A stretch of 64,000 nucleotides of DNA from Alteriqipengyuania lutimaris (GTDB lineage: Bacteria > Pseudomonadota > Alphaproteobacteria > Sphingomonadales > Sphingomonadaceae): contig NZ_QRBB01000001.1 in assembly GCF_003363135.1 (NCBI RefSeq), positions 434,001 to 498,000 on the forward strand, written 5' to 3'. A model generated the notes under the pieces. It saw only the letters and a program-made list of their open reading frames with translations. It was not told the origin of the DNA and made no database searches. How positions within the stretch are numbered: position 1 is the stretch's first letter; every line of letters starts with the position of its first letter. Positions 26,954 to 35,810 of the stretch are shown here, one piece after another. A program made the position numbers and the translations under genes.

Positions 26954-28441
26954 ATGTCGCTCGCCCCCCGCCTCGACCTGCGCCAGTCGCAATCGCTGGT
27001 GATGACGCCCCAGCTGCAGCAGGCGATCAAGCTTCTGACGCTGTCGAACCTCGAGATCGAGACCTTCATCGGCGACGCGCTCGAATCCAATCCGCTGCTC
27101 GAAATGGGCGAGGCTCCGCGCGCCGACGGCGAGGCAGATGGCGATCCCGGCGATGCACCCGAAACCCCGCGCGAGGAACGCGAGGCGGACACGCTGATCG
27201 CCGAGGGCGCGGCGGAAAGCGACGCGCCGACCGACCTGTCCTCCGCCGCGCTCGAAATCGACCGCGATACGGGCGACGGCAGCTGGGGCGCGAGCGAAGG
27301 CGCCGGGGGCGAGGACGATGGCTTCGGGATCGAGCAGCGCGGCGAAGCCTCGCTCTCGCTCACCGATCATCTCCACGCCCAGATCGGCGCGGCGGCGCGC
27401 GACGAGCGCGAGATCTTCATCGCCCGCGCGCTGATCGACCGGCTTGACGAGGCAGGCTACCTTGCCGAACCGCTGCTCTCGGTAGCCGAGGCGCTGGGCA
27501 TTCCGCTGGCCGAAGCGGAGCGCTCGCTGGCGCTGGTCCAGTCGCTCGACCCGGCGGGCGTGGGCGCGCGCGACCTCGCCGAATGCCTCGCAATCCAGGC
27601 GCGCGAGGCGGACCGCTACGATCCGTGCATGGCGCGGCTGATCGATCACCTCGATCTGGTCGCGCGCGGCGAAGTCTCCCGGTTGCAGAAGCTGTGCGAG
27701 GTCGATGCCGAGGATCTGGCCGACATGCTGGCCGAACTGCGCGGTTACAATCCGCGCCCGGGGCTCGCCTTCGGGCAACAGGAAAGCGGCACGGTGGCGC
27801 CCGACATCCTGATCTCGCGCGAGGGCAGCGGCACCTGGCGCGTGGCGCTGAACGAGGCGACGCTGCCGCGGCTGGTGGTCAACCGCCCCTATCTGGTGAC
27901 GCTGCGCGAAGGCTGCCGCGATCGCTCGAGCCGCGCGTGGCTGAAAGACAAGCTGGAGGATGCGCGCTGGCTGATCCGCGCGCTCGACCAGCGGCAAAAG
28001 ACCATCCTTGCCGTTGCGAGCGAGATCGTGACGCAGCAGGAAGGATTCTTCCTCCACGGCGTCAGCCACCTGCGCCCGCTGACGCTGAAACAGGTGGCCC
28101 AAAGAATCGAGATGCACGAAAGCACGGTCAGCCGCGTGACGAGCAACAAGTTCCTCCACTGCCCGCGCGGCACCTTCGACCTCAAATATTTCTTCACCAG
28201 CGGGGTGGGCGGCGGCGAGGATGGCGAGGGCGCCAGCGCCGAATCGGTCAAGGCGCGGATCAAGTCGCTGATCGATGCAGAAGACCCCAAGAAGATCCTG
28301 TCCGACGACAAGCTGGTCGAACTCCTCAAGGCCGAAGACTTCGACATCGCGCGGCGCACCGTCGCCAAGTATCGCGAGGCGCTGGGCATCGGATCGAGCG
28401 TGCAGCGCCGCCGAGCCAAGAAGCTCGCCGCGATCGGCTGA
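26954..28441 (+). CDS. rpoN: RNA polymerase sigma-54 factor
   Basis: The 495-residue sigma factor directs nitrogen, motility or stress genes with enhancer-binding activators. The activator-interacting region I is clear (LRQSQSLVMTPQLQQAIKLL), followed by a long acidic region II (about 50-125). The core-binding and helix-turn-helix domains follow, and the RpoN box ARRTVAKYREALGI near the end reads the -24 element. ATG at 26954 begins just before region I. An earlier in-frame TTG lies inside the hairpin element and is rejected as start. The gene follows lptB on the same strand. Confidence 0.97.
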   Translation: MSLAPRLDLRQSQSLVMTPQLQQAIKLLTLSNLEIETFIGDALESNPLLEMGEAPRADGEADGDPGDAPETPREEREADTLIAEGAAESDAPTDLSSAALEIDRDTGDGSWGASEGAGGEDDGFGIEQRGEASLSLTDHLHAQIGAAARDEREIFIARALIDRLDEAGYLAEPLLSVAEALGIPLAEAERSLALVQSLDPAGVGARDLAECLAIQAREADRYDPCMARLIDHLDLVARGEVSRLQKLCEVDAEDLADMLAELRGYNPRPGLAFGQQESGTVAPDILISREGSGTWRVALNEATLPRLVVNRPYLVTLREGCRDRSSRAWLKDKLEDARWLIRALDQRQKTILAVASEIVTQQEGFFLHGVSHLRPLTLKQVAQRIEMHESTVSRVTSNKFLHCPRGTFDLKYFFTSGVGGGEDGEGASAESVKARIKSLIDAEDPKKILSDDKLVELLKAEDFDIARRTVAKYREALGIGSSVQRRRAKKLAAIG

Positions 28442-28444
28442 GCG

Positions 28445-28981
28445 TCAGGCGCGCCGCAACACCGCGAACCAGGTCACGTTGTCGGCGCTGTCCTCGACAT
28501 TTTCCGCGATCACTTCCAGCCCGTAGAGCTCGGCCGCGCGCGCCGATGCCAGCGCCGCGCGGGTCGGCAGACCGGCCTGCGCCACGTCGGCGGCAGCGCC
28601 TGCGGTATCGCCCGCTTCCTCGCGCCGCGCGCCGATCCGATCGAGGAAGCGCCCGCATTCGGCCAGCGCCATCGGGTGGCTCGCGACGACGGAGATGGCA
28701 TCGAGCCGCGCGCCCGGCAGGGCGACGCAGTGGAACGCGACCGGCTGCGGATGGACGTCGATCCAGGTCACGGGAAGCGAATCGATCAGCTGCGCGACGC
28801 CGGGCACCTTGCCCGCGATCGAATTCTCGAACGGGATCACCGCCCGATCGCAGTCGCCTGCGACCAGCGCGTCGCACGCGCTGCGAAAATCGCTGTGGCC
28901 GATGGCTTCGTCATCGGGGAAATATCCGAGGCACGCCAGTTCGCCGAAGGCACCGGGGTGCCCGCCATATGCAATACGCAT
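28445..28981 (-). CDS. pheA: Prephenate dehydratase domain protein without ACT domain
   Basis: The 178-residue protein matches the catalytic region of prephenate dehydratase, which makes phenylpyruvate in phenylalanine synthesis. It has IAYGGHPGAFGE at the N-terminus and VIPFENSIAGKV for the ENS motif. The family's usual TRF motif near the C-terminus is not evident; NVTWFAVL occupies that place. The regulatory ACT domain of about 90 residues is absent, so allosteric control by phenylalanine is presumably lost. The chorismate mutase gene ends 12 bases upstream on the same strand. A bifunctional enzyme split into two genes is a possible reading. Confidence 0.75.
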   Translation of the reverse strand: MRIAYGGHPGAFGELACLGYFPDDEAIGHSDFRSACDALVAGDCDRAVIPFENSIAGKVPGVAQLIDSLPVTWIDVHPQPVAFHCVALPGARLDAISVVASHPMALAECGRFLDRIGARREEAGDTAGAAADVAQAGLPTRAALASARAAELYGLEVIAENVEDSADNVTWFAVLRRA

Positions 28982-28993
28982 GTCCGGACCTGA

Positions 28994-29728
28994 TCAGGCG
29001 GCGCGGCGCGCGAGCGGGACGACCCGCTCGATCGCACACAGGTACCATTCGCCCGAATGGGCCAGCGGGCAGACTGCTTCTCCGTGGCCGAGGCGGGTGG
29101 CCAGATCGCGCTGCTCCAGCACGGCGAAGCGCCGCTCTTCCGCAAGCCGCGTGTCGGACAGGCGCCCGATGGCGAGCGCGGAGCCCCTGCCCCCTTCGCC
29201 GAGCAGGCCGTCGATGATCGTCAGTTCGGGGTCGTCGGCAAGCTGGGTCCACCACCCGCTGTCGTCGATTTCGACCAGCGCGATGGCGTCGCCCGCGCGC
29301 GCCTTGGCGATCGCAGCTTCGGGCGAGGTCGTCTGCGTGATCGGCAGCACCGTGCCGAAGCGCGCGCGTGCCATCAGCTGGATCCGGGCCGGATGGCGCG
29401 TGGCGCTGAGCGCGATTTCGATCTTGCGCTGAGTCTGGAGGTTGACCGCCATCAGCTCGCGCCAGATCGCGGCGATGCTTTCGCCCGGGATGCGGCGGGT
29501 CATGTCGCTCAGCCGGGCGATCACCTGCGCTTCACGCGCGGGCCGCAGCAGCAGTTCGTCCTTGATCCCGTCGCCGGGGCCTTCCGCCGTATCGGCGGCC
29601 TTGGCACCGGCGATGGCCGCGGCAAGGTCCAGCCGACGCTCCATCAGGGCAAGCAGTTCCTGGTCGAGCTGGTCGATTTCTTCGCGCAGGCCGTCGATGG
29701 CGCGCGGATTGGTGTTGGCAGTGGTCAT
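28994..29728 (-). CDS. AroQ-type chorismate mutase with extra C-terminal domain
   Basis: The 244-residue protein starts with an AroQ helical domain: LREEIDQLDQELLALMERRLDLAAAIAGAK, then RPAREAQVIARLSDM and IAAIWRELMAVNL hold the expected Arg, Lys, Arg and Glu/Gln positions. About 140 further residues follow, with no motif I recognise. They may be regulatory and could substitute for the ACT domain missing from the neighbouring dehydratase. An ATG at 29764 would add 12 residues; 29728 fits the homologous start better. An aromatic-rich small ORF with a hairpin lies about 120 bases upstream. Confidence 0.88.
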   Translation of the reverse strand: MTTANTNPRAIDGLREEIDQLDQELLALMERRLDLAAAIAGAKAADTAEGPGDGIKDELLLRPAREAQVIARLSDMTRRIPGESIAAIWRELMAVNLQTQRKIEIALSATRHPARIQLMARARFGTVLPITQTTSPEAAIAKARAGDAIALVEIDDSGWWTQLADDPELTIIDGLLGEGGRGSALAIGRLSDTRLAEERRFAVLEQRDLATRLGHGEAVCPLAHSGEWYLCAIERVVPLARRAA

Positions 29729-29837
29729 TAGGCTACTTTCGCTTCGCGGGGGCGCACCGATCATGCGTGGTGCGGCCGCGTTCGTTCTTCTGTCCTGGAT
29801 GGTGGCCGCTTTATCGCGCAGGGCCTCGCGCCGGTCC

Positions 29838-29860
29838 CGATACGCCGCTCAGGCGTATCG
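29838..29860 (-). promoter_or_regulatory. Hairpin over the stop of the small ORF upstream of chorismate mutase
   Basis: Perfect nine-base arms CGATACGCC (29838-29846) and GGCGTATCG (29852-29860) enclose a five-base loop that contains the stop codon region of the upstream small ORF. No U-tract follows on the minus strand. It could be one arm of an attenuation switch or simply an mRNA structure. Confidence 0.45.
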
Positions 29861-29980
29861 GCCGCTAAACGAACCGAAGGTATAATAGCCGAGGGAATAG
29901 GAGGTGCGCGCCGCGCCGAGCGGTGCGACGGTGTGGGCCGGGGCGGATGCGGGGACGAAACGTTCCCGATGCCTGGTCAT
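29849..29980 (-). CDS. 43-residue aromatic-rich small protein or leader peptide
   Basis: A short frame from ATG 29980 to TGA 29849 ends TSYSLGYYTFGSFSGRYA, with six Tyr/Phe in the last 16 residues. CTGGAGTG precedes the ATG at useful spacing. It lies 120 bases upstream of chorismate mutase on the same strand, and its stop codon sits in a strong hairpin. That layout fits a leader peptide sensing charged tRNA-Phe or tRNA-Tyr in control of the phenylalanine genes. No terminator/antiterminator pair is evident, so a stand-alone small protein is also possible. Too short for most gene callers. Confidence 0.5.
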   Translation of the reverse strand: MTRHRERFVPASAPAHTVAPLGAARTSYSLGYYTFGSFSGRYA

Positions 29981-30292
29981 CACTGATCACTCCAGAGGCA
30001 CGAATTGAAACGAAAGTGCTGCCTCGGACACTTTCGATGCAACGAATTATCGCATCGCACACCCTTTCGCAACCTCCGCGATTCCATCGCGTGCCCGCTG
30101 TGGCTTTCGGGCAACCCCGCCGCCTTGCAACCATTCGACTCGCGTGCGACCCGCTTCGCCGCAGGTTTGGCCGGATAAAAGTGTTTTACGCGATGTTAAC
30201 CTTTTCCGTTCAGACCTTGTGTGGTTAATGAAACGCGGCACCTCGAAGGGACGAGGCGCAGCGGCACATCCACTGGGCTAAGGGGGCAACCC
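29981..30292. other. Divergent region upstream of ctrA
   Basis: These 312 bases lie between the leftward small ORF and ctrA. They hold two GANTC methylation sites, GATTC at 30080-30084 and GACTC at 30137-30141, and a CtrA-like box at 30185-30200. Further TTAAC/GTTAAT half-sites follow. GANTC and CtrA sites in the promoter are features of Caulobacter ctrA, so cell-cycle methylation and autoregulation are plausible here. Confidence 0.5.
30185..30200 (+). promoter_or_regulatory. CtrA-like box upstream of ctrA
   Basis: TTTA-CGCGATG-TTAAC matches the CtrA consensus TTAA-N7-TTAAC with one mismatch. It lies 93 bases before the ctrA start codon, a suitable position for autoregulation. Confidence 0.5.
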
Positions 30293-30988
30293 ATGCGCGT
30301 ACTGCTGATCGAGGACGAGCCGACGACGGCGAAGGCCATCGAGCTGATGCTGACGACCGAAGGCTTCAACGTCTATTCGACCGACCTGGGCGAGGAAGGC
30401 CTCGATCTGGGCAAGCTGTATGACTACGACATCATTCTGCTCGATCTGAACCTGCCGGACATGCACGGCTACGACGTGCTGAAGAAGCTGCGCGTCGCCA
30501 AGGTGCAGACGCCGGTGCTGATCCTGTCGGGCATTGCCGAGATGGATTCCAAGATCCGCAGCTTCGGTTTCGGCGCGGACGATTACGTGACGAAGCCGTT
30601 CCATCGCGAAGAGCTGGTCGCCCGCATCCATGCCGTCGTGCGCCGGTCGAAGGGCCACAGCCAGTCGGTCATCCGCACCGGCAAGCTGGCGGTGAACCTC
30701 GATGCCAAGACGGTCGAGGTCGACAGCGCGCGGGTCCACCTGACGGGCAAGGAATACGCGATGCTCGAGCTGCTTTCGCTGCGCAAGGGCACCACGCTGA
30801 CCAAGGAAATGTTCCTCAACCACCTCTACGGCGGGATGGACGAACCCGAATTGAAGATCATCGACGTGTTCATCTGCAAGCTGCGCAAGAAGCTGAGCCA
30901 CGCGTGCGACGGCGAGAATTACATCGAGACCGTGTGGGGCCGCGGCTACGTGCTGCGCGATCCGAACGAGGAGGCCGAGGCGGCCTGA
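30293..30988 (+). CDS. ctrA: Cell-cycle response regulator CtrA
   Basis: The 231-residue OmpR-type regulator starts [20 protein letters not shown]. The phosphoacceptor Asp is in [17 protein letters not shown] (near 51), and the receiver ends [13 protein letters not shown]. The winged-helix domain contains the CtrA signature [44 protein letters not shown], highly conserved across alphaproteobacteria. It controls cell-cycle, motility and division genes. The C-terminus ends in acidic EEAEAA rather than the Caulobacter degradation tail. ATG at 30293 follows AAGGGGG. DivK, which works upstream of CtrA, is encoded at 58251. Confidence 0.97.
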   Translation: MRVLLIEDEPTTAKAIELMLTTEGFNVYSTDLGEEGLDLGKLYDYDIILLDLNLPDMHGYDVLKKLRVAKVQTPVLILSGIAEMDSKIRSFGFGADDYVTKPFHREELVARIHAVVRRSKGHSQSVIRTGKLAVNLDAKTVEVDSARVHLTGKEYAMLELLSLRKGTTLTKEMFLNHLYGGMDEPELKIIDVFICKLRKKLSHACDGENYIETVWGRGYVLRDPNEEAEAA

Positions 30989-31026
30989 ACCCGCCCGGCC
31001 CTTACGGGCAAATCGTGAAATAGTTG

Positions 31027-31060
31027 CGGCGCCGAAGATTTTCTTTGGCGCCGTTTTGTT
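31027..31060 (+). terminator. Intrinsic terminator after ctrA
   Basis: Arms CGGCGCCGAAG (31027-31037) and CTTTGGCGCCG (31043-31053) pair with one wobble around ATTTT, followed by TTTTGTT. It is a standard intrinsic terminator 39 bases after the ctrA stop. Confidence 0.85.
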
Positions 31061-31107
31061 GTTCCAGACGTAAAGGTGCCGCTTCAACTGCGTAAGGTAG
31101 CGCCCGC

Positions 31108-31872
31108 GTGGACATATTCGGTTTCGATCTCGCCGAAATTCTTCCCTTCATCGCTGTCGGTTTTGCCGCCCAACTGGTCGACGGAGCGCTGGGCATGGCC
31201 TTCGGGGTCATCACCAACACGCTGCTGGTCGGCCTGCTGGGCGTGCCGCCCGCGCTCGCCTCGCAGCGGGTCCACCTGGTCGAGTGTTTCACCACCGCCA
31301 GTTCGGCGATCAGCCACCTAGTCAACCGCAATATCGACCGCAAACTGTTCTTCCGCCTGCTGATCCCCGGGGTGATCGGCGGCGTGGCAGGCACCACCGT
31401 GCTCGCCTCGATCGACGCCGCGGTCATCAAGCCCTTCGTGCTGACCTACCTGGCGGGCATCGGCATCTACCTGCTGGTGCGCGGCCTGCTCTATCCGCCC
31501 GTGATGCGCGAGGCGAAGCGCGTCGCCCCGCTGGGCCTGATCGGCGGCTTTCTGGACGCCGCAGGCGGCGGGGGCTGGGGCCCGGTCGTCACCTCCAACC
31601 TGCTGATTCAGGGGGCCGAGCCGCGCCGCGTGGTGGGCACGGTCAATTCGGTCGAGTTCTTCCTGACCGTCAGCGTCTCGATCGCGTTTATCTTCCATTT
31701 GGGACTGGGCGATTTCGTGGGTGCGACGCTCGGCCTCATTATTGGCGGAGTGGCAGCTGCACCATTCGGTGCGCTCGCCGCGCGACATTTCTCGCCCAAA
31801 CTGGTGCTGATCCTCGTGGGCATCGTGCTCACCGTGACCAGCGCCTACGGTATCTACACCGCGCTGTCCTGA
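31108..31872 (+). CDS. TSUP (TauE/SafE) family permease
   Basis: The 254-residue membrane protein has about eight helices and the repeated family motifs FAAQLVDGALGMAFG (near 18) and GGFLDAAGGGGWGPV (near 146), the two halves of TSUP transporters. Members export sulfite, sulfoacetate or other small organosulfur anions. The start is GTG at 31108 with AAGGTAG upstream. The 3' end overlaps the convergent mechanosensitive channel gene by 19 bases. Confidence 0.92.
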   Translation: MDIFGFDLAEILPFIAVGFAAQLVDGALGMAFGVITNTLLVGLLGVPPALASQRVHLVECFTTASSAISHLVNRNIDRKLFFRLLIPGVIGGVAGTTVLASIDAAVIKPFVLTYLAGIGIYLLVRGLLYPPVMREAKRVAPLGLIGGFLDAAGGGGWGPVVTSNLLIQGAEPRRVVGTVNSVEFFLTVSVSIAFIFHLGLGDFVGATLGLIIGGVAAAPFGALAARHFSPKLVLILVGIVLTVTSAYGIYTALS

Positions 31873-33134
31873 TCGCCGTCTGTCGGGGCGGTCACCGCCT
31901 CGCGCCGCTCCCACTGCTTCAGCGTGCGTGGGTGCGACAGCCGGGCGAAGTCGACCCCGCTCGGCTCTTGGAACAGGCGCAGCCCGAATTCCGGCAGGAT
32001 GGCGAGCAGGTGGTCGAAAATCTCGGCCTGGATGAACTCGTATTCGGCAAACTGCGTGGTCGCAGCGAAGGTGTAGAGCTGCAGCGGCAGGCCCGTCGGC
32101 GTCGGCTCGAGCTGGCGCACCATCGTCAGCATGTCCTGGTGGATCTGCGGATGGGTGCGCAGATAGGCCGTCACATAGGCGCGGAAGGTGCCGATATTGG
32201 TGATCCGCCGCGCATTGACCGGGTTGCTCTCCCCCGCCATCTCGCGCGCGTTCCATTCGCCCAGTTCCTGCTCCTTGCGGTCGAGATAGTCGCGCAGCAG
32301 GCGGAAACGCCGCAGATCCGCCACCTCCTCGTCGGTCAGGAAACGCAGCGTGTTCTGGTCGAGATGGATCGCGCGCTTGATCCGCCGCCCACCCGCATCG
32401 GTCATGCCGCGCCAGTTGCGAAAGCTCTCGTTGATCAGCTTGTAGGTCGGGATCGTGGTGATCGTCTTGTCGAAGTTCTGCACCTTCACCGTGTGCAGCG
32501 CGATATCGATCACGTCGCCGTCGGCGTTCTGCTGCGGCATCTCGATCCAGTCGCCCACTCGCAGCATGTCATTGGTCGACAGCTGGACCGACGCGACGAG
32601 GCTGAGGATGGTGTCCTTGAACACCAGCAGCAGCACCGCCGCCATCGCGCCGAGGCCCGACAGGAGCAGTAGCGGCGACTGTTCGATCAGCGCGGCAATG
32701 CCGAGGATCGTCGCGGCGGCGTAGACGAGGATCTTGATGACCTGGAGGAAGCCCTTGATCGGGCGGTTCTTGGCCTCCGGTCGGCGGTTGTAGACCTCGT
32801 TGACGTATTTGAGTGCGGTTGTGATCGCGAGCGCGAAGCTCAGCACGATCGTCGCGTTGGCGACATTGGCGACCACGGCTTCGATTTCTGCGGGCAAATA
32901 CCGCACGAAGACGATCCCGCGCGAAATGATGAGCAGCGGAATCGCCGTGATCAGCCAGCCGACCGCCTTGTCGGGTGTCTTGGTCCGCCGGTCGAGGAAG
33001 GGCGCGGCCATGCGCAGCGCGATCTTCTTGAGCGCCAGATTGACGAGGAAGGCGATCAGCAGCAGCAGCGCGACGCCGCCCAGCGCCTGCACCAGCGGGG
33101 GTTGGCCGTTCAGCGTGGTGAAGAGTTCCTGCAT
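31854..33134 (-). CDS. MscS-like channel of the YbdG (MscM) type
   Basis: The 426-residue protein has about five N-terminal helices and an MscS core (AMAAVLLLVFKDTILSLVASVQLS, LRVGDWIEMPQQNADGDVIDI, TIPTYKLINESFRNWRGM). A large insertion in the C-terminal cytoplasmic domain (DRKEQELGEWNA region) marks the YbdG subgroup, linked in E. coli to osmotic adaptation. ATG at 33134 begins MQELFTTLNG; a longer upstream frame lacks homology and a membrane start. It is convergent with the TSUP gene and divergent from the SLC13 transporter. Confidence 0.92.
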   Translation of the reverse strand: MQELFTTLNGQPPLVQALGGVALLLLIAFLVNLALKKIALRMAAPFLDRRTKTPDKAVGWLITAIPLLIISRGIVFVRYLPAEIEAVVANVANATIVLSFALAITTALKYVNEVYNRRPEAKNRPIKGFLQVIKILVYAAATILGIAALIEQSPLLLLSGLGAMAAVLLLVFKDTILSLVASVQLSTNDMLRVGDWIEMPQQNADGDVIDIALHTVKVQNFDKTITTIPTYKLINESFRNWRGMTDAGGRRIKRAIHLDQNTLRFLTDEEVADLRRFRLLRDYLDRKEQELGEWNAREMAGESNPVNARRITNIGTFRAYVTAYLRTHPQIHQDMLTMVRQLEPTPTGLPLQLYTFAATTQFAEYEFIQAEIFDHLLAILPEFGLRLFQEPSGVDFARLSHPRTLKQWERREAVTAPTDGDQDSAV

Positions 33135-33277
33135 GGCTTTGGCGCCTAACGCGAACCGGCCGCACGCGTCACCCCCTGAAGCAAAGTGCGTGCGTAGCAC
33201 GGCCAGCCGAATTCGCTTGGAAAGATCGGGCGTCTCTGCGAATTCGAGGCCTGAAAACCGAACTGCAGGCTGGGCAA

Positions 33278-35074
33278 ATGGCGATACTTTCGGACTACTC
33301 GGCCCAGATCGGGCTTGCGCTGCTCCTGCTCACATTCGTCGCCTTCATGCTGGAGCGGCGGCCGCCCGTCGTCATCGCGGTCGTCTCAGGTGCGATCATG
33401 CTCGCGCTGGGCTATCTCTCGCCCAAGGAGATGCTGGGCACCTTCTCCAACTCCGCGCCGATCACCATCGCGGCGATGTTCATCCTTTCGGGCGCGCTGC
33501 TGCGCACCGGCGCGCTGGAGGAAGTGTCGGGCTGGGTCATCCGCCGGACCATGCAGAGCCCCCGGCTGGCCACCGCCGAGATCGGGCTGGGCACGATCGC
33601 CGCCTCGGCCTTCATGAACAACACGCCGGTGGTCATCGTGATGATCCCCGTGGTCAAGAAGCTCGCGCAGGTGCTGAAGACGGGCGCGACGCGGCTGCTG
33701 ATCCCGCTATCCTACCTGTGCATCCTCGGCGGTACGATGACGCTGATCGGCACCTCCACCAACCTGCTGGTCGACGGCGTGGCGCAGGAGGCCGGGCAGG
33801 CGCCCTTCGGCATTTTCGAAATCACCGCGGTCGGCTTCGTCGGTCTGGTCGCGGGTCTTGCCGTGCTGGTGCTGCTGGGCCCGCTGCTGCTGCCCAATCG
33901 CGGCCCGCGCATGGGCGACGAGACGCGCGAGAGCGACATCTACCTCACCCACCTGACGCTGATGGCGACCAGCAAATATGTCGGTCGCACCCTGGCGGAG
34001 AGCAATATCGGCAGGCGCCCCGGCGTGCGCGTGGTGGCGATCCAGCGCGGGACCGATCTCTACCGCAAGGATCTGGACGCGTTCGAACTGGCGCCCGACG
34101 ACCAGCTGATCGTCAGCGCCAGCCCCGAGGAAATCACCTCGCTCGCCGAGGCGCCCGATTTTCGCACCGGGCTCGTCGGATTGGGGGGCGGAGTGGAGAC
34201 CGCGCGCGACAAGCGCCCGGCCGACCTGAAGGTGATCGAGGCGGTGGTGTCCGCCACGCACCCGGTGGTCGGCCAGCGGCTGAAGGAAATCCCGCTGCTC
34301 TCGCGCCTGCGGGTCCGCGTGCTCGGCCTTGCGCGCCCGCACCACCTGCCCGGCCCCTCGCTTGGCGAGACGCGGGTGCGCGCGGGCGACCGGCTGCTGA
34401 TCGCGGCGGGGCCCGACGCGGCGCAGGCGCTGCAGGGCAATGTCCAGCTGACCAATGTCGGCCTCACCACCGCGCAGTCCTTCCGCCGGACCAAGGCCCC
34501 GATCGCGATTGCCACGCTGGCCGCAGTGGTGGTGGGCGCGGCGGTGTTCGGCCTGCCGATCGAGGCGCTGGCGGTGGGCGGTGTGGCGCTCGTGCTGGCG
34601 ACCCGCTGCATCGAGCCGAGCGATGCCTGGGCCAGCCTCGACGGCAGCACGCTGGTGCTGATCTTCGGCATGCTCGCCTTCGGCACCGGCCTCGACAATG
34701 CGGGCACGATCGGGCTGATCGTCGATTCGATCCAGCCGCTGCTGGGCGCGAGTTCGCTGCTGGTGCTGATCCTGCTGGTCTATGCGGTCACCAGCACGCT
34801 GACCGAGGCGATCACCAACAACGCCATCGCGGTCATCATGACGCCGCTCGCCATCGGGCTGGCCGATGCGGCGGGGCTCGACGCGCGGCCGCTGATCGTG
34901 GCGGTCATGTTCGGCGCCAGCGCCAGCTTCGCGACCCCGATCGGCTACCAGACCAACACGCTGGTCTATGGCGCGGCCAATTACCGCTTTTCCGACTTCG
35001 TGAAGATCGGCGTGCCGATGAACATCGTCGTCGGCCTGGCCGTGTCCTTCGCCATCTGGATTTACTTCGGCTGA
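33278..35074 (+). CDS. SLC13/DASS-type anion permease with two RCK_C (TrkA-C) domains
   Basis: The 598-residue transporter has two blocks of membrane helices (about 10-210 and 415-598) around a cytoplasmic pair of TrkA-C domains (about 215-390). Substrate-region motifs SAFMNNTPVV and GTSTNL are in the first block; TEAITNNAIAVIMTP and PIGYQTNTLVYG form the matching pair in the second. Such proteins carry sulfate, dicarboxylates or silicate/arsenite-like anions with sodium; the substrate is not readable. The RCK_C pair suggests gating by a nucleotide or ligand. It is followed by trmB 18 bases later. Confidence 0.93.
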   Translation: MAILSDYSAQIGLALLLLTFVAFMLERRPPVVIAVVSGAIMLALGYLSPKEMLGTFSNSAPITIAAMFILSGALLRTGALEEVSGWVIRRTMQSPRLATAEIGLGTIAASAFMNNTPVVIVMIPVVKKLAQVLKTGATRLLIPLSYLCILGGTMTLIGTSTNLLVDGVAQEAGQAPFGIFEITAVGFVGLVAGLAVLVLLGPLLLPNRGPRMGDETRESDIYLTHLTLMATSKYVGRTLAESNIGRRPGVRVVAIQRGTDLYRKDLDAFELAPDDQLIVSASPEEITSLAEAPDFRTGLVGLGGGVETARDKRPADLKVIEAVVSATHPVVGQRLKEIPLLSRLRVRVLGLARPHHLPGPSLGETRVRAGDRLLIAAGPDAAQALQGNVQLTNVGLTTAQSFRRTKAPIAIATLAAVVVGAAVFGLPIEALAVGGVALVLATRCIEPSDAWASLDGSTLVLIFGMLAFGTGLDNAGTIGLIVDSIQPLLGASSLLVLILLVYAVTSTLTEAITNNAIAVIMTPLAIGLADAAGLDARPLIVAVMFGASASFATPIGYQTNTLVYGAANYRFSDFVKIGVPMNIVVGLAVSFAIWIYFG

Positions 35075-35092
35075 GGCGCTAGCCGCACGGCC

Positions 35093-35794
35093 ATGACCGC
35101 ATACAAGGATGGCGACCCCACCACGCTGAGCAGACTCTACGGCCGCAGCGTCGGCAAGCCGCTGCGCGCGCGCCAGCAGGCGCTCGTGGACGACCTGCTA
35201 CCCAAGATCGCCGTGCCCGAGGAAGGCCCGATCACCGCCGAGCGGCTGTTCGGCGAAGATTGCCCGCTGCATTTCGAGATCGGCTTCGGCGGGGGCGAGC
35301 ATCTCGCCTACCGCGCGGATCTGCTGCCCAACCACGGCTTCATCGGGGCCGAGCCCTTCCTCAACGGCGTCGCGCAGGCGCTGACCCATGTCGAGGACCA
35401 GCGGCTCGCCAATATCCGGCTGCACGCGGGCGATGCGCTGCAGGTACTCTCTCGCGTGCCCGACGGCGCGCTTACGATGGTTTACCTGCTTCATCCCGAC
35501 CCCTGGCCCAAGAACAAGCACGCCAAGCGCCGGATGGTGAACGACGGGCCGGTGCGGATGATCGCGGACAAGCTCAAGCCCGGCGGCGAGTTCCGCTTCG
35601 GCACCGATCACCCGGTCTATCTGCGCCACGCGCTTATGGTGATGCGGCGCTTCACGCAGGACTTGGAATGGCAGGTCGATGGGCCGAAGAGCTTCCAGAA
35701 CCGCCCCTCGGGCTGGTGCGAGACGCGCTACGAGAGGAAGGCGCGCGAACAGATGGGCCACGAGGTGTGGTACTTCCGCTACCGTCGCAGATAA
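35093..35794 (+). CDS. trmB: tRNA (guanine-46-N7)-methyltransferase
   Basis: The 233-residue SAM enzyme methylates G46 of tRNAs. The SAM site HFEIGFGGGEHL is near 60. LLHPDPWPKNKHAKRRMV is the TrmB hallmark, and a C-terminal TRYERKAREQMGHEVWY closes the fold. The ATG at 35093 lies 18 bases after the transporter stop. A hairpin with flanking A/T tracts follows the stop. Confidence 0.97.
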   Translation: MTAYKDGDPTTLSRLYGRSVGKPLRARQQALVDDLLPKIAVPEEGPITAERLFGEDCPLHFEIGFGGGEHLAYRADLLPNHGFIGAEPFLNGVAQALTHVEDQRLANIRLHAGDALQVLSRVPDGALTMVYLLHPDPWPKNKHAKRRMVNDGPVRMIADKLKPGGEFRFGTDHPVYLRHALMVMRRFTQDLEWQVDGPKSFQNRPSGWCETRYERKAREQMGHEVWYFRYRRR

Positions 35795-35810
35795 GGGGGC
35801 GCAAATAGCG

